The notes under the pieces were generated by a model. It searched no databases. It saw only the letters and a list, made by a program, of their open reading frames with translations, and was not told the DNA's origin. The translations under genes were made by a program, and so were the position numbers. Source: CAWGUU01 sp963825765 (GTDB taxonomy: Bacteria > Actinomycetota > Acidimicrobiia > Acidimicrobiales > AC-14). Taken from it: DNA of 64,000 bases. The stretch covers positions 62,001-126,000 of the forward strand of contig CAWGUU010000009.1 in the NCBI GenBank assembly GCA_963825765.1, given 5' to 3'. Shown piece after piece: positions 8,487-16,408 of this stretch; within the stretch, counting starts at the first letter, position 1; the number at the start of each line of letters is the position of its first letter.

Positions 8487-10795
8487 GCTCCCACCAGCAC
8501 GATCGAGCGCATGCCGACGATGGTCGGGTCGAGGTCGCCGAGGGTGGTGCGCACCACCGTCTCGCCCGGCCCGGTGGCGTCGGTGACGACGACCACCGGG
8601 GTGGAGGTGCCGAGTATGGCGGCGAGCACGTCGCGAGCCCGGGCCAGGTTGGAGGGGCGGCCGACGGAGCGGGGGTTGTAGAGGGCGAGCCCGAGCCCGG
8701 TGGTCGCGGCGGCCGTCAGCTGCGCCTCGATCTTCGACCAGTGGACGTGCAGGTCGGACAGCGAGAGGAGGGCGTGGGCCCCGGCCAACGAGGTGCCGGC
8801 GGCCGCGGCCGCGGCGTGGGCGGCGGTGACGCCGGGGACGATCTCGATGGCGATGTCGTCGTAAATGTCGCTGTCGCAGTCCTCGCCGGCCACGTCGAGC
8901 GTGGTGGAGGCCATGGCGAACACACCCGGGTCGCCCGACGACACCAGCGCCACCCGCCATCCGGCCCGGGCCAGAGCCAGGGCGGCGCGGGCCCGGTCGG
9001 CTTCCTGGCCCATCGCGCCGCGCACGACGAGCTGGTCGGGACGCAGCGACGGCCCGACGGCGTCGACGTAGGGGCCGTACCCGACGACGGCGTCCGCTCC
9101 CCGGACGGCGGCGACCGCGGCGGGGGTGCGGTGGCGGGGGTGGCCGGGGCCGAGCCCCACGATCCGCAGCCGGCCCGGCCGCTCGTCGCCGGCGCGACCG
9201 ACGGCGACCGCGGCGGTGGCGGTGGCGGTCGGGCCCTTGATCTTGGTCACGGCGAGGGTGGCACCGGGGCCGGCGGCGATGAGGGCGGCGGCCTCGGCGA
9301 CGCTGGGCGTGTCCACCGCGGCGGCCACTGCCTCGCTCGGGGACGGCACGTCGACGGCGCCGAGCAGCAGGGACGGGAAGGCCACCAGCGGTACGGGCCC
9401 GGCGACAGCTTGCACCGCGGGGTGGTCGGCCCTGCGGTCGATGGTGGCCACGACATTCGGACTCAGGGCGAGCAAGTCGTAGGAGGCGGCAGCCAGGGCC
9501 TCGGCCACGACGGCGGCCACCTCCTCGGCGGTGGCAACCGTCGAGCAGCCGACTCCGACGGCCACCCGGCCGACCTGGCCCGGCCCCGGCAGCGCCACGG
9601 CGGGCGCGTCCCCCCACGCCACGAACACCGGGTTGTCGGCCGCAAACCGAACGCCGCCGTCGGGCAGCAACTCGGCCCGGTCCACGCCCACCTGCACCAG
9701 CGACCCGAGGCGACCGTGGGCGGCCACCGCCCGGTCGACGGCGGCGAAGGTGGCCACCAGGCGACCTCCCGGACGGAGGGCGGCCAGGCAGGCGTCGACC
9801 ACGTCGAGCCCGCCACCACCCACGAACACCCGGTCGGGGGCGGGCAGGCCGTACAAAGCCTCCGGCGCCGCACCCTCGACGACCTCGACCAGCGCGCCGA
9901 GGGCGGCGGCGTTGGCCACGACCCGCCGGGCGTCGGCGGGATCCCGCTCGACGGCGATCACCCGCAGGCCGGGCGCGGCCAGGGCTACCTCGACCGCGAC
10001 GCTCCCACTGCCGGCGCCGACGTCCCAGAGCACGCCCCGGGCGGGGACGTCGAGCTTGCCGAGCACGACCGAGCGGACCTCGGGCTTGGTGATCATCGAC
10101 CGCCGGTGCGAGAAGTCTCCGACGGGTCGGCCGCCGGCCGGCAGCACCGCCGTCGGCGGGTGGGCCACCACGACGACCGATCGGTGGTCGAAGGTCCCGG
10201 CGGCCAGGTCGTCCAGGGTCGGGCACACCGTCACCTGCTCGCCCGGCTCGCCCAGCCGGGTGCACACCGCCACCAGCGGGTGGTGGGCACCGAAGGCGAG
10301 CAGGGCGGCGCCGACCGCCTCGGGCGGTGCGTCGGGCCCGCACAGGACGCCGGCCACCGGCGCCCGGGCGACTTCGGCCGCGCCTCGTCCGGCGACACCC
10401 GTGTGGCACGAGCGCACGACAGCGTCGTCCCACGGCAGGCCGAGGCGGGCGAACGCCAACGCGACCGACGACGGCGCCGGGTGGACGACGAGCCGGGCGC
10501 CCCCGACCCTGGCTGCCAGCGCCCGGCCGATGCCGAAGAACCCCGGGTCGCCGGACGCCAGCACGCACGCCACCCCGTCGGCGGCCACGATCTCGTCCAG
10601 CGCGGCCAGGCCCGCACCCACGACCGCGGTGTGGGCCGAGGGCGACACCAGGTCGGCCACGGCAGCCAGCTGGTCCTTGCCTCCGGCCACCAGCGTCGCC
10701 GATCGCAGGGCGGCCATTGCGGCGTCGCCCACCGGCCGCCCGCCGAGCAGTCCCACCAGGTGGATGGGATCAGCCACGGGCCCCAAGTCACCCAC
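8483..10795 (-). CDS. cobL: Fused CobL (CbiE-CbiT), CbiG C-terminal domain and CobJ
   Basis: A single 770-residue frame carries four cobalamin domains. Residues 10-195 are CbiE, a tetrapyrrole methylase (VLASGDPGFFGIG). Residues 215-385 are CbiT, a Rossmann methyltransferase with LWDVGAGSGSVAVE. Residues 392-515 are the CbiG C-terminal/CobE domain (VGVGCSTVATAEEV). Residues 525-770 are CobJ/CbiH, precorrin-3B C17-methyltransferase (SSGDPGVFAMAS). Together they cover C17 methylation, the decarboxylating C5/C15 methylation and part of the ring-opening step. The GTG start overlaps the cbiD end by eight bases. No CbiG N-terminal domain is present. Confidence 0.92.
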   Translation of the reverse strand: MGDLGPVADPIHLVGLLGGRPVGDAAMAALRSATLVAGGKDQLAAVADLVSPSAHTAVVGAGLAALDEIVAADGVACVLASGDPGFFGIGRALAARVGGARLVVHPAPSSVALAFARLGLPWDDAVVRSCHTGVAGRGAAEVARAPVAGVLCGPDAPPEAVGAALLAFGAHHPLVAVCTRLGEPGEQVTVCPTLDDLAAGTFDHRSVVVVAHPPTAVLPAGGRPVGDFSHRRSMITKPEVRSVVLGKLDVPARGVLWDVGAGSGSVAVEVALAAPGLRVIAVERDPADARRVVANAAALGALVEVVEGAAPEALYGLPAPDRVFVGGGGLDVVDACLAALRPGGRLVATFAAVDRAVAAHGRLGSLVQVGVDRAELLPDGGVRFAADNPVFVAWGDAPAVALPGPGQVGRVAVGVGCSTVATAEEVAAVVAEALAAASYDLLALSPNVVATIDRRADHPAVQAVAGPVPLVAFPSLLLGAVDVPSPSEAVAAAVDTPSVAEAAALIAAGPGATLAVTKIKGPTATATAAVAVGRAGDERPGRLRIVGLGPGHPRHRTPAAVAAVRGADAVVGYGPYVDAVGPSLRPDQLVVRGAMGQEADRARAALALARAGWRVALVSSGDPGVFAMASTTLDVAGEDCDSDIYDDIAIEIVPGVTAAHAAAAAAGTSLAGAHALLSLSDLHVHWSKIEAQLTAAATTGLGLALYNPRSVGRPSNLARARDVLAAILGTSTPVVVVTDATGPGETVVRTTLGDLDPTIVGMRSIVLVGA

Positions 10796-11966
10796 GGGCG
10801 ACAGCCTCGGCGCCGTCGAAGTCGACGCACACCACCTCCACGTCGAGCCGACCGTCCACGTGGGACCGGCACGCGGCCGAGGCGCGGCGGCACAGCACCG
10901 CGATCGGCTCGGTGGTCCCGTGCTCGACGCACACCTCGAAGAAGTGCCGGGCGGTGTTCGTCTCGGTGGCGGCGACCACCACCGCGTCGGGCGCGCCGGC
11001 TTCCCGGGCCACGTCGGCCAGCAGCGCGGTGTCGACCTTGGTCCTGCGGAAGTGGGTCATCATCACGCCCGCCGCCAGCTTGGCGATCTTGCCGACCATG
11101 CCGACCCACACCACCCGGCCGATGCCGGCGGCGACCGCCCGGCGGAGGGCGATCCCGGTGAAGTCGCCGACCTCGACGAAGCACACCTCGGCCAGCTCGG
11201 GGTGGGCCCGCTGGGCGTAGGCATCGGAGCGGGTGCCGGTGGCCAGGACGATGGAGTCGGCGCCCTGGGCCGCGGCCACGTCGATCTGCTGGACGACCGA
11301 CGCCCGGTACGCGGCGGTGGAGAACGGCTTGACCACGCCGGTCGTGCCCAGGATGGAGATGCCTCCCACGATGCCCAGCCGGCTGTTCGACGTCTTGGCC
11401 GCCATGTCCTCCCCGCCGGGGACGGAGAACGTCACGACGACGGGCCGGTCGCTCACCTCGGCCAGGGCGGCTGCGACCATGCGGCGGGGGACGTCGGTGA
11501 TCGATGGCGCACCGACGGGGATCCCCAGCCCCGGGCGGGTGACGGTGCCGATGCCGGGCCCGACCCGCAGCTCGCTCGGGTCTTCGGACGGCGCCCACTC
11601 CACGGTCGCGGTCATCCGGGCGCCGTGGGTGCAGTCGGGGTCGTCGCCGGCGTCCTTGACCACGACGCACCGGTTGGGAGCCTCGGCCTCGACCGGGAAG
11701 CGCACCCGCCGACCGTCCGGCAACCCGACCTCGACCTCGACCGGCGGCGTTCCCGTCGCCAGCCCGATCAGCGCCGCCTTGGCCGCGGCGCTGGCGCAGG
11801 TGCCGGTCGTCCAGCCGGTACGCAGGCCGCCCGACGCCGCAGCCACCTCGGGCGCCAGCGGCGGTTCGCCTGACTGTCCTCCCCGTTCGCCTGACTGTCC
11901 TCCCCGTTCGCCTGACTGTCCTCCCCGTTTGCCTGACTGTCCTCCCCGTTTGACAGTCGACATCAC
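10788..11966 (-). CDS. cbiD: Cobalt-precorrin-5B C1-methyltransferase CbiD
   Basis: CbiD methylates C1 of the corrin ring and marks the cobalt-early (anaerobic) route. The 392-residue protein has the family opening LRTGWTTGTCASAAAKAA, KDAGDDPDCTHGA and the SNSRLGIVGGISILGTTG segment. The first 36 residues are unusual: repeated Gly-Gly-Gln-Ser-Gly-Glu-Arg units encoded by a 21-bp tandem repeat. GTG at 11966 (overlapping the previous stop as GTGA) or the adjacent ATG at 11963 is the likely start; if translation began after the repeats they would be leader, but no good alternative start is visible. Confidence 0.93.
   Translation of the reverse strand: MMSTVKRGGQSGKRGGQSGERGGQSGERGGQSGEPPLAPEVAAASGGLRTGWTTGTCASAAAKAALIGLATGTPPVEVEVGLPDGRRVRFPVEAEAPNRCVVVKDAGDDPDCTHGARMTATVEWAPSEDPSELRVGPGIGTVTRPGLGIPVGAPSITDVPRRMVAAALAEVSDRPVVVTFSVPGGEDMAAKTSNSRLGIVGGISILGTTGVVKPFSTAAYRASVVQQIDVAAAQGADSIVLATGTRSDAYAQRAHPELAEVCFVEVGDFTGIALRRAVAAGIGRVVWVGMVGKIAKLAAGVMMTHFRRTKVDTALLADVAREAGAPDAVVVAATETNTARHFFEVCVEHGTTEPIAVLCRRASAACRSHVDGRLDVEVVCVDFDGAEAVARG
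11864..11947. repeat. 21-bp in-frame tandem repeat in the cbiD N-terminus
   Basis: Four head-to-tail 21-bp units, GTTCGCCTGACTGTCCTCCCC on the plus strand split here as GTTCGCCTGAC and TGTCCTCCCC, run from 11864 to 11947; the fourth differs by one base (GTTTGCC). A fifth, partial unit begins at 11948. Each unit encodes seven residues of CbiD, so changes of copy number would keep the reading frame. Confidence 0.9.
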
Positions 11967-12574
11967 GCCGTCACCGCCCCGACGACGACAAGCCCCGAGC
12001 CCGGTGCGGCCAGGTCGCCCAGCGGGCCCCGCACCGGCGCCTGTCCGGTGACCAGTCCGGCGGCGGGAAGTCGAGGCGAACCAGCGGCGGCCAGGGCGCG
12101 GGCGGTCGCGGCGACGTCGTCCGTCACAACCACGAGCGTGCGGGCCGGGTCGATCGGCGGGGGCGCAGTGGCGGGGTCGGCGAACGTGCAGGCCACGGCC
12201 AGGTGCCGGACGTGCACCGCGATCCCGGCCGCCGCCGGCACCGCCACCTCGACGGCCACGCCCGCCACCGACTCGAACCCCACTCCGGCTTCAGCGAGGG
12301 CGGCGGCCTCGGCGGCGTGGCCGGGGTGGAGCCAGGCGTCACCCGCGTACAACCGCACGACGAGGCCGGGCGCGCCGGCGGCGTCGAGCAGCTCCGCCGC
12401 CGCAGCCGTCCGGTCGGCAACCGCGACAAGCTCGGCTTCGGGGGCGAACTCGGCGCCCAGGTGGGCGACGCTGCCATCGGCCACCACCACCGCCGCGCCC
12501 CGCAGCAGCGACTCGGCCCGCAGCGTGAGCAGGCCGGGATCCCCGGGACCGGCTCCGACGAGGAAGACCGTCAC
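11963..12574 (-). CDS. Degenerate tetrapyrrole methylase paralogue
   Basis: A 203-residue protein that begins VTVFLVGAGPGDPGLLTLRA, the standard N-terminal signature of tetrapyrrole methylases, but it is shorter than SUMT (about 240). The position where SUMT has RLKGGDPFV reads RLYAGDAWLH, and the C-terminal half is alanine-rich with weak family features. It is coupled by GTGA overlaps between cobM and cbiD. It may be a paralogue with a changed substrate, a scaffold subunit or a decaying copy; no defined reaction can be assigned. Confidence 0.75.
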   Translation of the reverse strand: MTVFLVGAGPGDPGLLTLRAESLLRGAAVVVADGSVAHLGAEFAPEAELVAVADRTAAAAELLDAAGAPGLVVRLYAGDAWLHPGHAAEAAALAEAGVGFESVAGVAVEVAVPAAAGIAVHVRHLAVACTFADPATAPPPIDPARTLVVVTDDVAATARALAAAGSPRLPAAGLVTGQAPVRGPLGDLAAPGSGLVVVGAVTA

Positions 12575-13368
12575 GCCCGCGCCGGCCTTCCCGCGGTCGA
12601 GCCAGGCAGCGAGCGTCGCCGGTAGCCGTGGGCGTAGCCGGGGTCGTACAGGTGGCACCTCGGCGCCGCCCCTGCCAGCGCCGAGCCGACCAGTACGAGG
12701 GCGACGGTGCGGGCGCCGTCCTCCCGCATGGTCTCCGCCAGCTGTCCCACGGTCGTCAGGTGCACCCGCTCGTCCGGCCACGAGGCCCGGACGACGAGGG
12801 CGGCGGGCGTGTCCGGCGGGTACCCGCGACCATCGTCGATCAGCTCGTCCTGCAGCTGCTCCGGCCTGGCGCCGGACAGGTAGACGGCCATGGTGGCGCG
12901 GTGGCCGGCGAACGCGGCGACGGTCTCGCCCGCCGGCATCGACGCAGCCGTGCGCCCGGGAAGCCGGGTGGCCACCAGCGACTGGGCCACGCCCGGCACG
13001 GTCAGCTCCCGCCCCACCAGGGCGGCGGCGGCCGCCAGCGACCCCACCCCCGGCACGATCTCCCAGTCCCGACCGGCGGAGAGGCACCAGTCGATCTGCT
13101 CCTGCACGGCCGAGTACAACGCCACGTCACCCGAGTGCAGGCGCACGACGCGCGCCGGCGCCGGGTGGGCGGCATACACCGCGAGGACGTCCTCGAGCGT
13201 CATGCCTGCCGAGTCGTGCACGACCGCCTCGACCCGGGCGTGGACGAGCACCTCCTCGGGCACGAGCGACGACGCCCACACCACGACGTCGGCACGGGCC
13301 AGCCGGTCGGCCGCCCGCAGGGTCAGCAGGTCGGCGGCGCCCGGACCGGCCCCGACGAAGGAGATCAA
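12571..13368 (-). CDS. cobM: Precorrin-4 C11-methyltransferase CobM/CbiF
   Basis: CobM adds the C11 methyl group. The 265-residue protein opens MISFVGAGPGAADLLTLRAADRLARAD and has RLHSGDVALYSAVQEQ near residue 99 and the PGVGSLAAAAA segment, all typical of the CobM/CbiF branch of methylases. The start is a TTG at 13368 that overlaps the cobI stop (TTGA). The C-terminal tail is Arg/Gly-rich. Assignment over other methylases rests on the missing aspartate-proline pair in the GDV motif, as is usual for CobM. Confidence 0.9.
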   Translation of the reverse strand: MISFVGAGPGAADLLTLRAADRLARADVVVWASSLVPEEVLVHARVEAVVHDSAGMTLEDVLAVYAAHPAPARVVRLHSGDVALYSAVQEQIDWCLSAGRDWEIVPGVGSLAAAAALVGRELTVPGVAQSLVATRLPGRTAASMPAGETVAAFAGHRATMAVYLSGARPEQLQDELIDDGRGYPPDTPAALVVRASWPDERVHLTTVGQLAETMREDGARTVALVLVGSALAGAAPRCHLYDPGYAHGYRRRSLPGSTAGRPARA

Positions 13369-14312
13369 CGGCCCGCCCGAGTTCCCGTGTGGCCGTCCCC
13401 GTTGCCGCCACCGCGCACTGGCGGCACCACCAGCGTGGCCAGGTAGGTCGCCGGTCGGTCGGCCACGTCGGCCACCGCCGCCACCCTCCCGCCGGGGAGG
13501 CCGAGCAGCTCGCCGAGGACGGCACCCTCCAGGCGACCGGCCCGGGCCAGACCGGCGGCCAGCTCGGGCAGGCGGGAGCCGCCCTTGTAGACCACCAGGG
13601 CGGTGCCGGGGTCGGCGGCGGCCGCCGCGGCCACGGCGTCCGGGCCACCGGAGCCGTGGGCCGGCACCAGCAGCAGCCGCTCGCGGCCGTCGACCAGCAC
13701 CGTCCCGGCCCGCGCCGCCAGGTCCTGGAAGGCCATGATGCCGGGCACCGTTTCCACGGGCACGCCCGGCCGCCGGGCCCGCACCTCCTCGGCCACCGAC
13801 GAGAACGTGCTGTACACGTTGGGGTCGCCGAGGGTGACGAACGCCACCACCTCGCCCACGTCGAGCAGGGCGACGACCCGCTCGGCCACCGCCGTCAACG
13901 CCGCCGACCGGGCGGCTCCGTCGGTCTCCATCACGAACACCACGCGCTCCACCACCACCTCGGGGACGGCCTCCCGCACGATGGCCTCGGCCCGGCCCAC
14001 CGCGGAGGCCGACGTCGTCGGCGCCAGCACCCGGTCGGCGCCCCGCAGCACGTGCGCGGCCCGAGCCGTCAAAAGGCCGGGGTCGCCGGGGCCCATCCCG
14101 ACGCCCACCAGCCGCGGACCGGGCTGGTTGCGGGCGATCACCGGGTCCTCACGGGGGCCGGCCGAGGCGGAGGCCGCCGCCACCGGCTCCGACGCCACCA
14201 GCCGCTCCACCGCCTGCCGCACCAGCTGCGCCTCGGACCGACCGGTGCGCCGGGCCACCTCGGCCAGCCGGGCCTTGAGCCCGTCCGGCAGGTAGACGCT
14301 GGTCTTCTTCAC
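13365..14312 (-). CDS. cobI: Ribbon-helix-helix domain fused to precorrin-2 C20-methyltransferase CobI
   Basis: The first gene of the cobalamin operon encodes 315 residues. Residues 1-45 (KKTSVYLPDGLKARL..., then RTGRSEAQLVRQAVERLV) look like a CopG/Arc-type ribbon-helix-helix DNA-binding domain: a short beta strand and two helices. After a low-complexity linker, residues 65-305 are CobI/CbiL, with VGVGMGPGDPGLLTARA and FVTLGDPNVYSTF. The GTG start at 14312 has only a weak ribosome-binding site. The fusion suggests that the enzyme could bind its own promoter region, 42-70 bases upstream, and sense pathway state; this is an inference. Confidence 0.88.
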   Translation of the reverse strand: MKKTSVYLPDGLKARLAEVARRTGRSEAQLVRQAVERLVASEPVAAASASAGPREDPVIARNQPGPRLVGVGMGPGDPGLLTARAAHVLRGADRVLAPTTSASAVGRAEAIVREAVPEVVVERVVFVMETDGAARSAALTAVAERVVALLDVGEVVAFVTLGDPNVYSTFSSVAEEVRARRPGVPVETVPGIMAFQDLAARAGTVLVDGRERLLLVPAHGSGGPDAVAAAAAADPGTALVVYKGGSRLPELAAGLARAGRLEGAVLGELLGLPGGRVAAVADVADRPATYLATLVVPPVRGGGNGDGHTGTRAGR

Positions 14313-14353
14313 GCCGCGCCCGGCTCAGCGACGCTCAGGTGGTGCACCTACAT

Positions 14354-14382
14354 AGGGTAGGAGGTAGGGCAGAGGGTGGCAA
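14354..14382 (-). promoter_or_regulatory. Promoter of the cobalamin operon
   Basis: On the minus strand a -35 box TTGCCA (14377-14382) and a -10 box TACCCT (14354-14359) are separated by exactly 17 bases. The spacer and -10 contain two direct CCTACC repeats followed by GTAGGTG, a possible binding site for the ribbon-helix-helix domain. Only about 40 bases separate the -10 box from the cobI start, too little for a cobalamin riboswitch. Confidence 0.7.
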
Positions 14383-14397
14383 GAACGCGATCGAGCC

Positions 14398-14913
14398 CTA
14401 CTGGCCGGCGACGGGCACCTGTCCGCACGCCGGGGCGTTGACGGCCTGGGCCGCGGTGCTCACTGCCGCCAGCGGCGTCGTCACCGCGGCCACGTAGGCG
14501 GCCTGCGCCTCCTCCGGCGTCTGGCCGGTGCCGAGCCCCTGGGCGGCGGCCGCGGCGGCGTTGGCGATCGACGAGTACCCGCCGAGCAGGTTGTAGACGT
14601 CCTGCTGCTCGTTCACCGGTGCCACCAACCCGTCGATCTCGCGGCGGGCGAGCACGAGCTGGGCCTGGATCGCCTGGTACTGCTGGGCGGTGTATGGCGC
14701 CGTCCCTCCTAGCAACGACAGCTTGGCCTCGGTGCAGTCGGCGTTCGCCTTGGACGAGAACTCCGTCGGCGTCATTGCGTCGCCCTCGGTCTCGGAGGGG
14801 TTGACTGCGCACCCGCCCAGCACGACACAGAGGAGCAGGCCGACACAGATGGGCAGGCCGACACAGATGGGCAGGCCAGGGGCGAGGACGAGCGGGCGAC
14901 GGAGTGACGACAT
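14398..14913 (-). CDS. Putative lipoprotein of unknown function
   Basis: A 171-residue protein with a lipoprotein signal peptide ending in the lipobox VLGGC near residue 35. The signal contains a short internal duplication (GLPICV twice), encoded by a direct DNA repeat near 14842-14876. The mature part is helical, Ala/Gln-rich, with two further cysteines. No known family is recognised. It starts at ATG 14913 and is divergent from ppgK; its stop lies 16 bases upstream of the -35 box of the cobI promoter. Confidence 0.75.
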   Translation of the reverse strand: MSSLRRPLVLAPGLPICVGLPICVGLLLCVVLGGCAVNPSETEGDAMTPTEFSSKANADCTEAKLSLLGGTAPYTAQQYQAIQAQLVLARREIDGLVAPVNEQQDVYNLLGGYSSIANAAAAAAQGLGTGQTPEEAQAAYVAAVTTPLAAVSTAAQAVNAPACGQVPVAGQ

Positions 14914-14986
14914 GAGCCGGAGAGTAGTCAGCGAACCCGCGAGGGGGTGAACTACCTTCCGAGCGGCGAAGGCAAGGGAGCGCGAC

Positions 14987-16408
14987 ATGGAGCTGATCGG
15001 AATCGACATCGGCGGCACCGGGATCAAGGGTGCGCCGGTCGACGTCGAGAAAGGCGTGCTCACTGCCGACCGGGTGCGCATCCCGACGCCCCAGCCGGCG
15101 ACACCCGGGGCGGTGGCCGCGGTCGTGGCCGACCTCGTCGGGCAGTTCCGGACGGAGGGGACGGTCGGGGCCACCTTTCCCGCCGTCATCCAGGGGGGAG
15201 AGGCCAAGACCGCCGCCAACGTCGACCGAGGATGGATCGGCCAGGACGTGGCCGGCATCTTCACCGCCGCCTGCGGGGGCCGGCCGTTCGTCGTCCTCAA
15301 CGACGCCGACGCCGCCGGCATGGCCGAAGTCAGGTTCGGCGCCGGCGCCGGGCGCACGGGGGTGGTGCTGATGATCACCCTGGGCACCGGCATCGGCTCG
15401 GCCCTGTTCGTCGACGGCACGCTCGTGCCCAACACCGAGCTCGGCCACCTGCACTTCCACGGCGGCGACGCCGAAGAGTACGCCGCCGAGTCGGTGCAGG
15501 AGCGCGAGGAGCTCTCGTGGAAGAAGTGGGGCAAGCGGGTGGGGGAGTACCTGCGGTACCTCGAGGCCCTCTTTTCACCCGACCTGTTCATCATCGGCGG
15601 CGGGGTCAGCAAGAAGTCCGAGCACTACTTCCACTACTTCGAGACCAAGGCCGCGGTCGTCCCCGCCCAGTTGCTCAACGAGGCGGGGATCGTGGGGGCG
15701 GCGCTGGCGGCAGCCGCCGTTCAGGCGGTCGCCCTCCGACGTGGTCTCCTGATTCCCGGTCTCCGGGGGCCCCGGCTCGGGCGAGCGCCGACCGAGCAGC
15801 GAGAACGCGATCAGCGGGTAGATCATCACCGACAGGATTCCGGCTCCCACCAGGGCGGCCGCGGACGACGGTGCCAGCCGCCCCGTCGACGTCCCGATCT
15901 GGGAGATGGCGACGACGAGCGGGAGCGCGGCGGCGGAGAACAGGGCGAACGGCCACCGCTGGTCGGGTTCCAGCTCGTCCCTGTAGAAAAGGAAGACGGG
16001 CAGGCCCCGGACCAGGAGGAACAGCCCGAGGGTGGCGGGCAGGATCAGCAGCGACCGGGGGGTGGACACCAGGCCGTCGAGGTCGAACTGCATGCCGCTG
16101 ACCACGAAGAAGATCGGGATGAAGAACCCGAACCCGATGGCCTCCAGCTTGATCCTGATGGTCTCCTCGTCCGGGCCCTTGATACCCAGGCGGACGACGA
16201 TCCCGGCGGTGAAGGCGCCGAGCAGCACGTCGAGCCCCAGGCTGTTGGCGATCCAGAGCAGCACGACGATCAGGACCACCGACAACCGCACCGGCAGCTG
16301 TGCGCTGGTGTTGAGGTTCGTCTGGAGGAAGCGCACCAGCCGCGGCGTCTTGGGCTGGGCCGCCAGCTTCGCCGCCCCCACCGCGACGACGACGAACAGG
16401 ACGAGTAG
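14987..16408 (+). CDS. ppgK: Polyphosphate glucokinase with an antisense-derived C-terminal extension
   Basis: PpgK phosphorylates glucose with polyphosphate or ATP. Residues 1-245 match the family: phosphate-1 motif LIGIDIGGTGIKGAPVD, NDADAAG near residue 105 and the ROK-type LGTGIGSALFVDG near residue 131. An AAGGGAG ribosome-binding site precedes ATG 14987. Normal enzymes end near residue 250-265, but this frame has no stop there and runs on to 16408 (473 codons), antisense to the antiporter gene. The extra 220 residues look like antisense translation (Arg/Gln/Asp-rich), so a lost stop, deletion or base error is likely. Confidence 0.85.
   Translation: MELIGIDIGGTGIKGAPVDVEKGVLTADRVRIPTPQPATPGAVAAVVADLVGQFRTEGTVGATFPAVIQGGEAKTAANVDRGWIGQDVAGIFTAACGGRPFVVLNDADAAGMAEVRFGAGAGRTGVVLMITLGTGIGSALFVDGTLVPNTELGHLHFHGGDAEEYAAESVQEREELSWKKWGKRVGEYLRYLEALFSPDLFIIGGGVSKKSEHYFHYFETKAAVVPAQLLNEAGIVGAALAAAAVQAVALRRGLLIPGLRGPRLGRAPTEQRERDQRVDHHRQDSGSHQGGRGRRCQPPRRRPDLGDGDDERERGGGEQGERPPLVGFQLVPVEKEDGQAPDQEEQPEGGGQDQQRPGGGHQAVEVELHAADHEEDRDEEPEPDGLQLDPDGLLVRALDTQADDDPGGEGAEQHVEPQAVGDPEQHDDQDHRQPHRQLCAGVEVRLEEAHQPRRLGLGRQLRRPHRDDDEQDE

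Noticed and set aside
11864..11947. CRISPR array
   Set aside because: The units are 21 bp, directly adjacent without spacers and in frame with cbiD.
14313..14397. Cobalamin riboswitch upstream of cobI
   Set aside because: The promoter lies only about 40 bases from the start codon and no B12-box or adenosylcobalamin aptamer-like sequence is present; there is not enough room.
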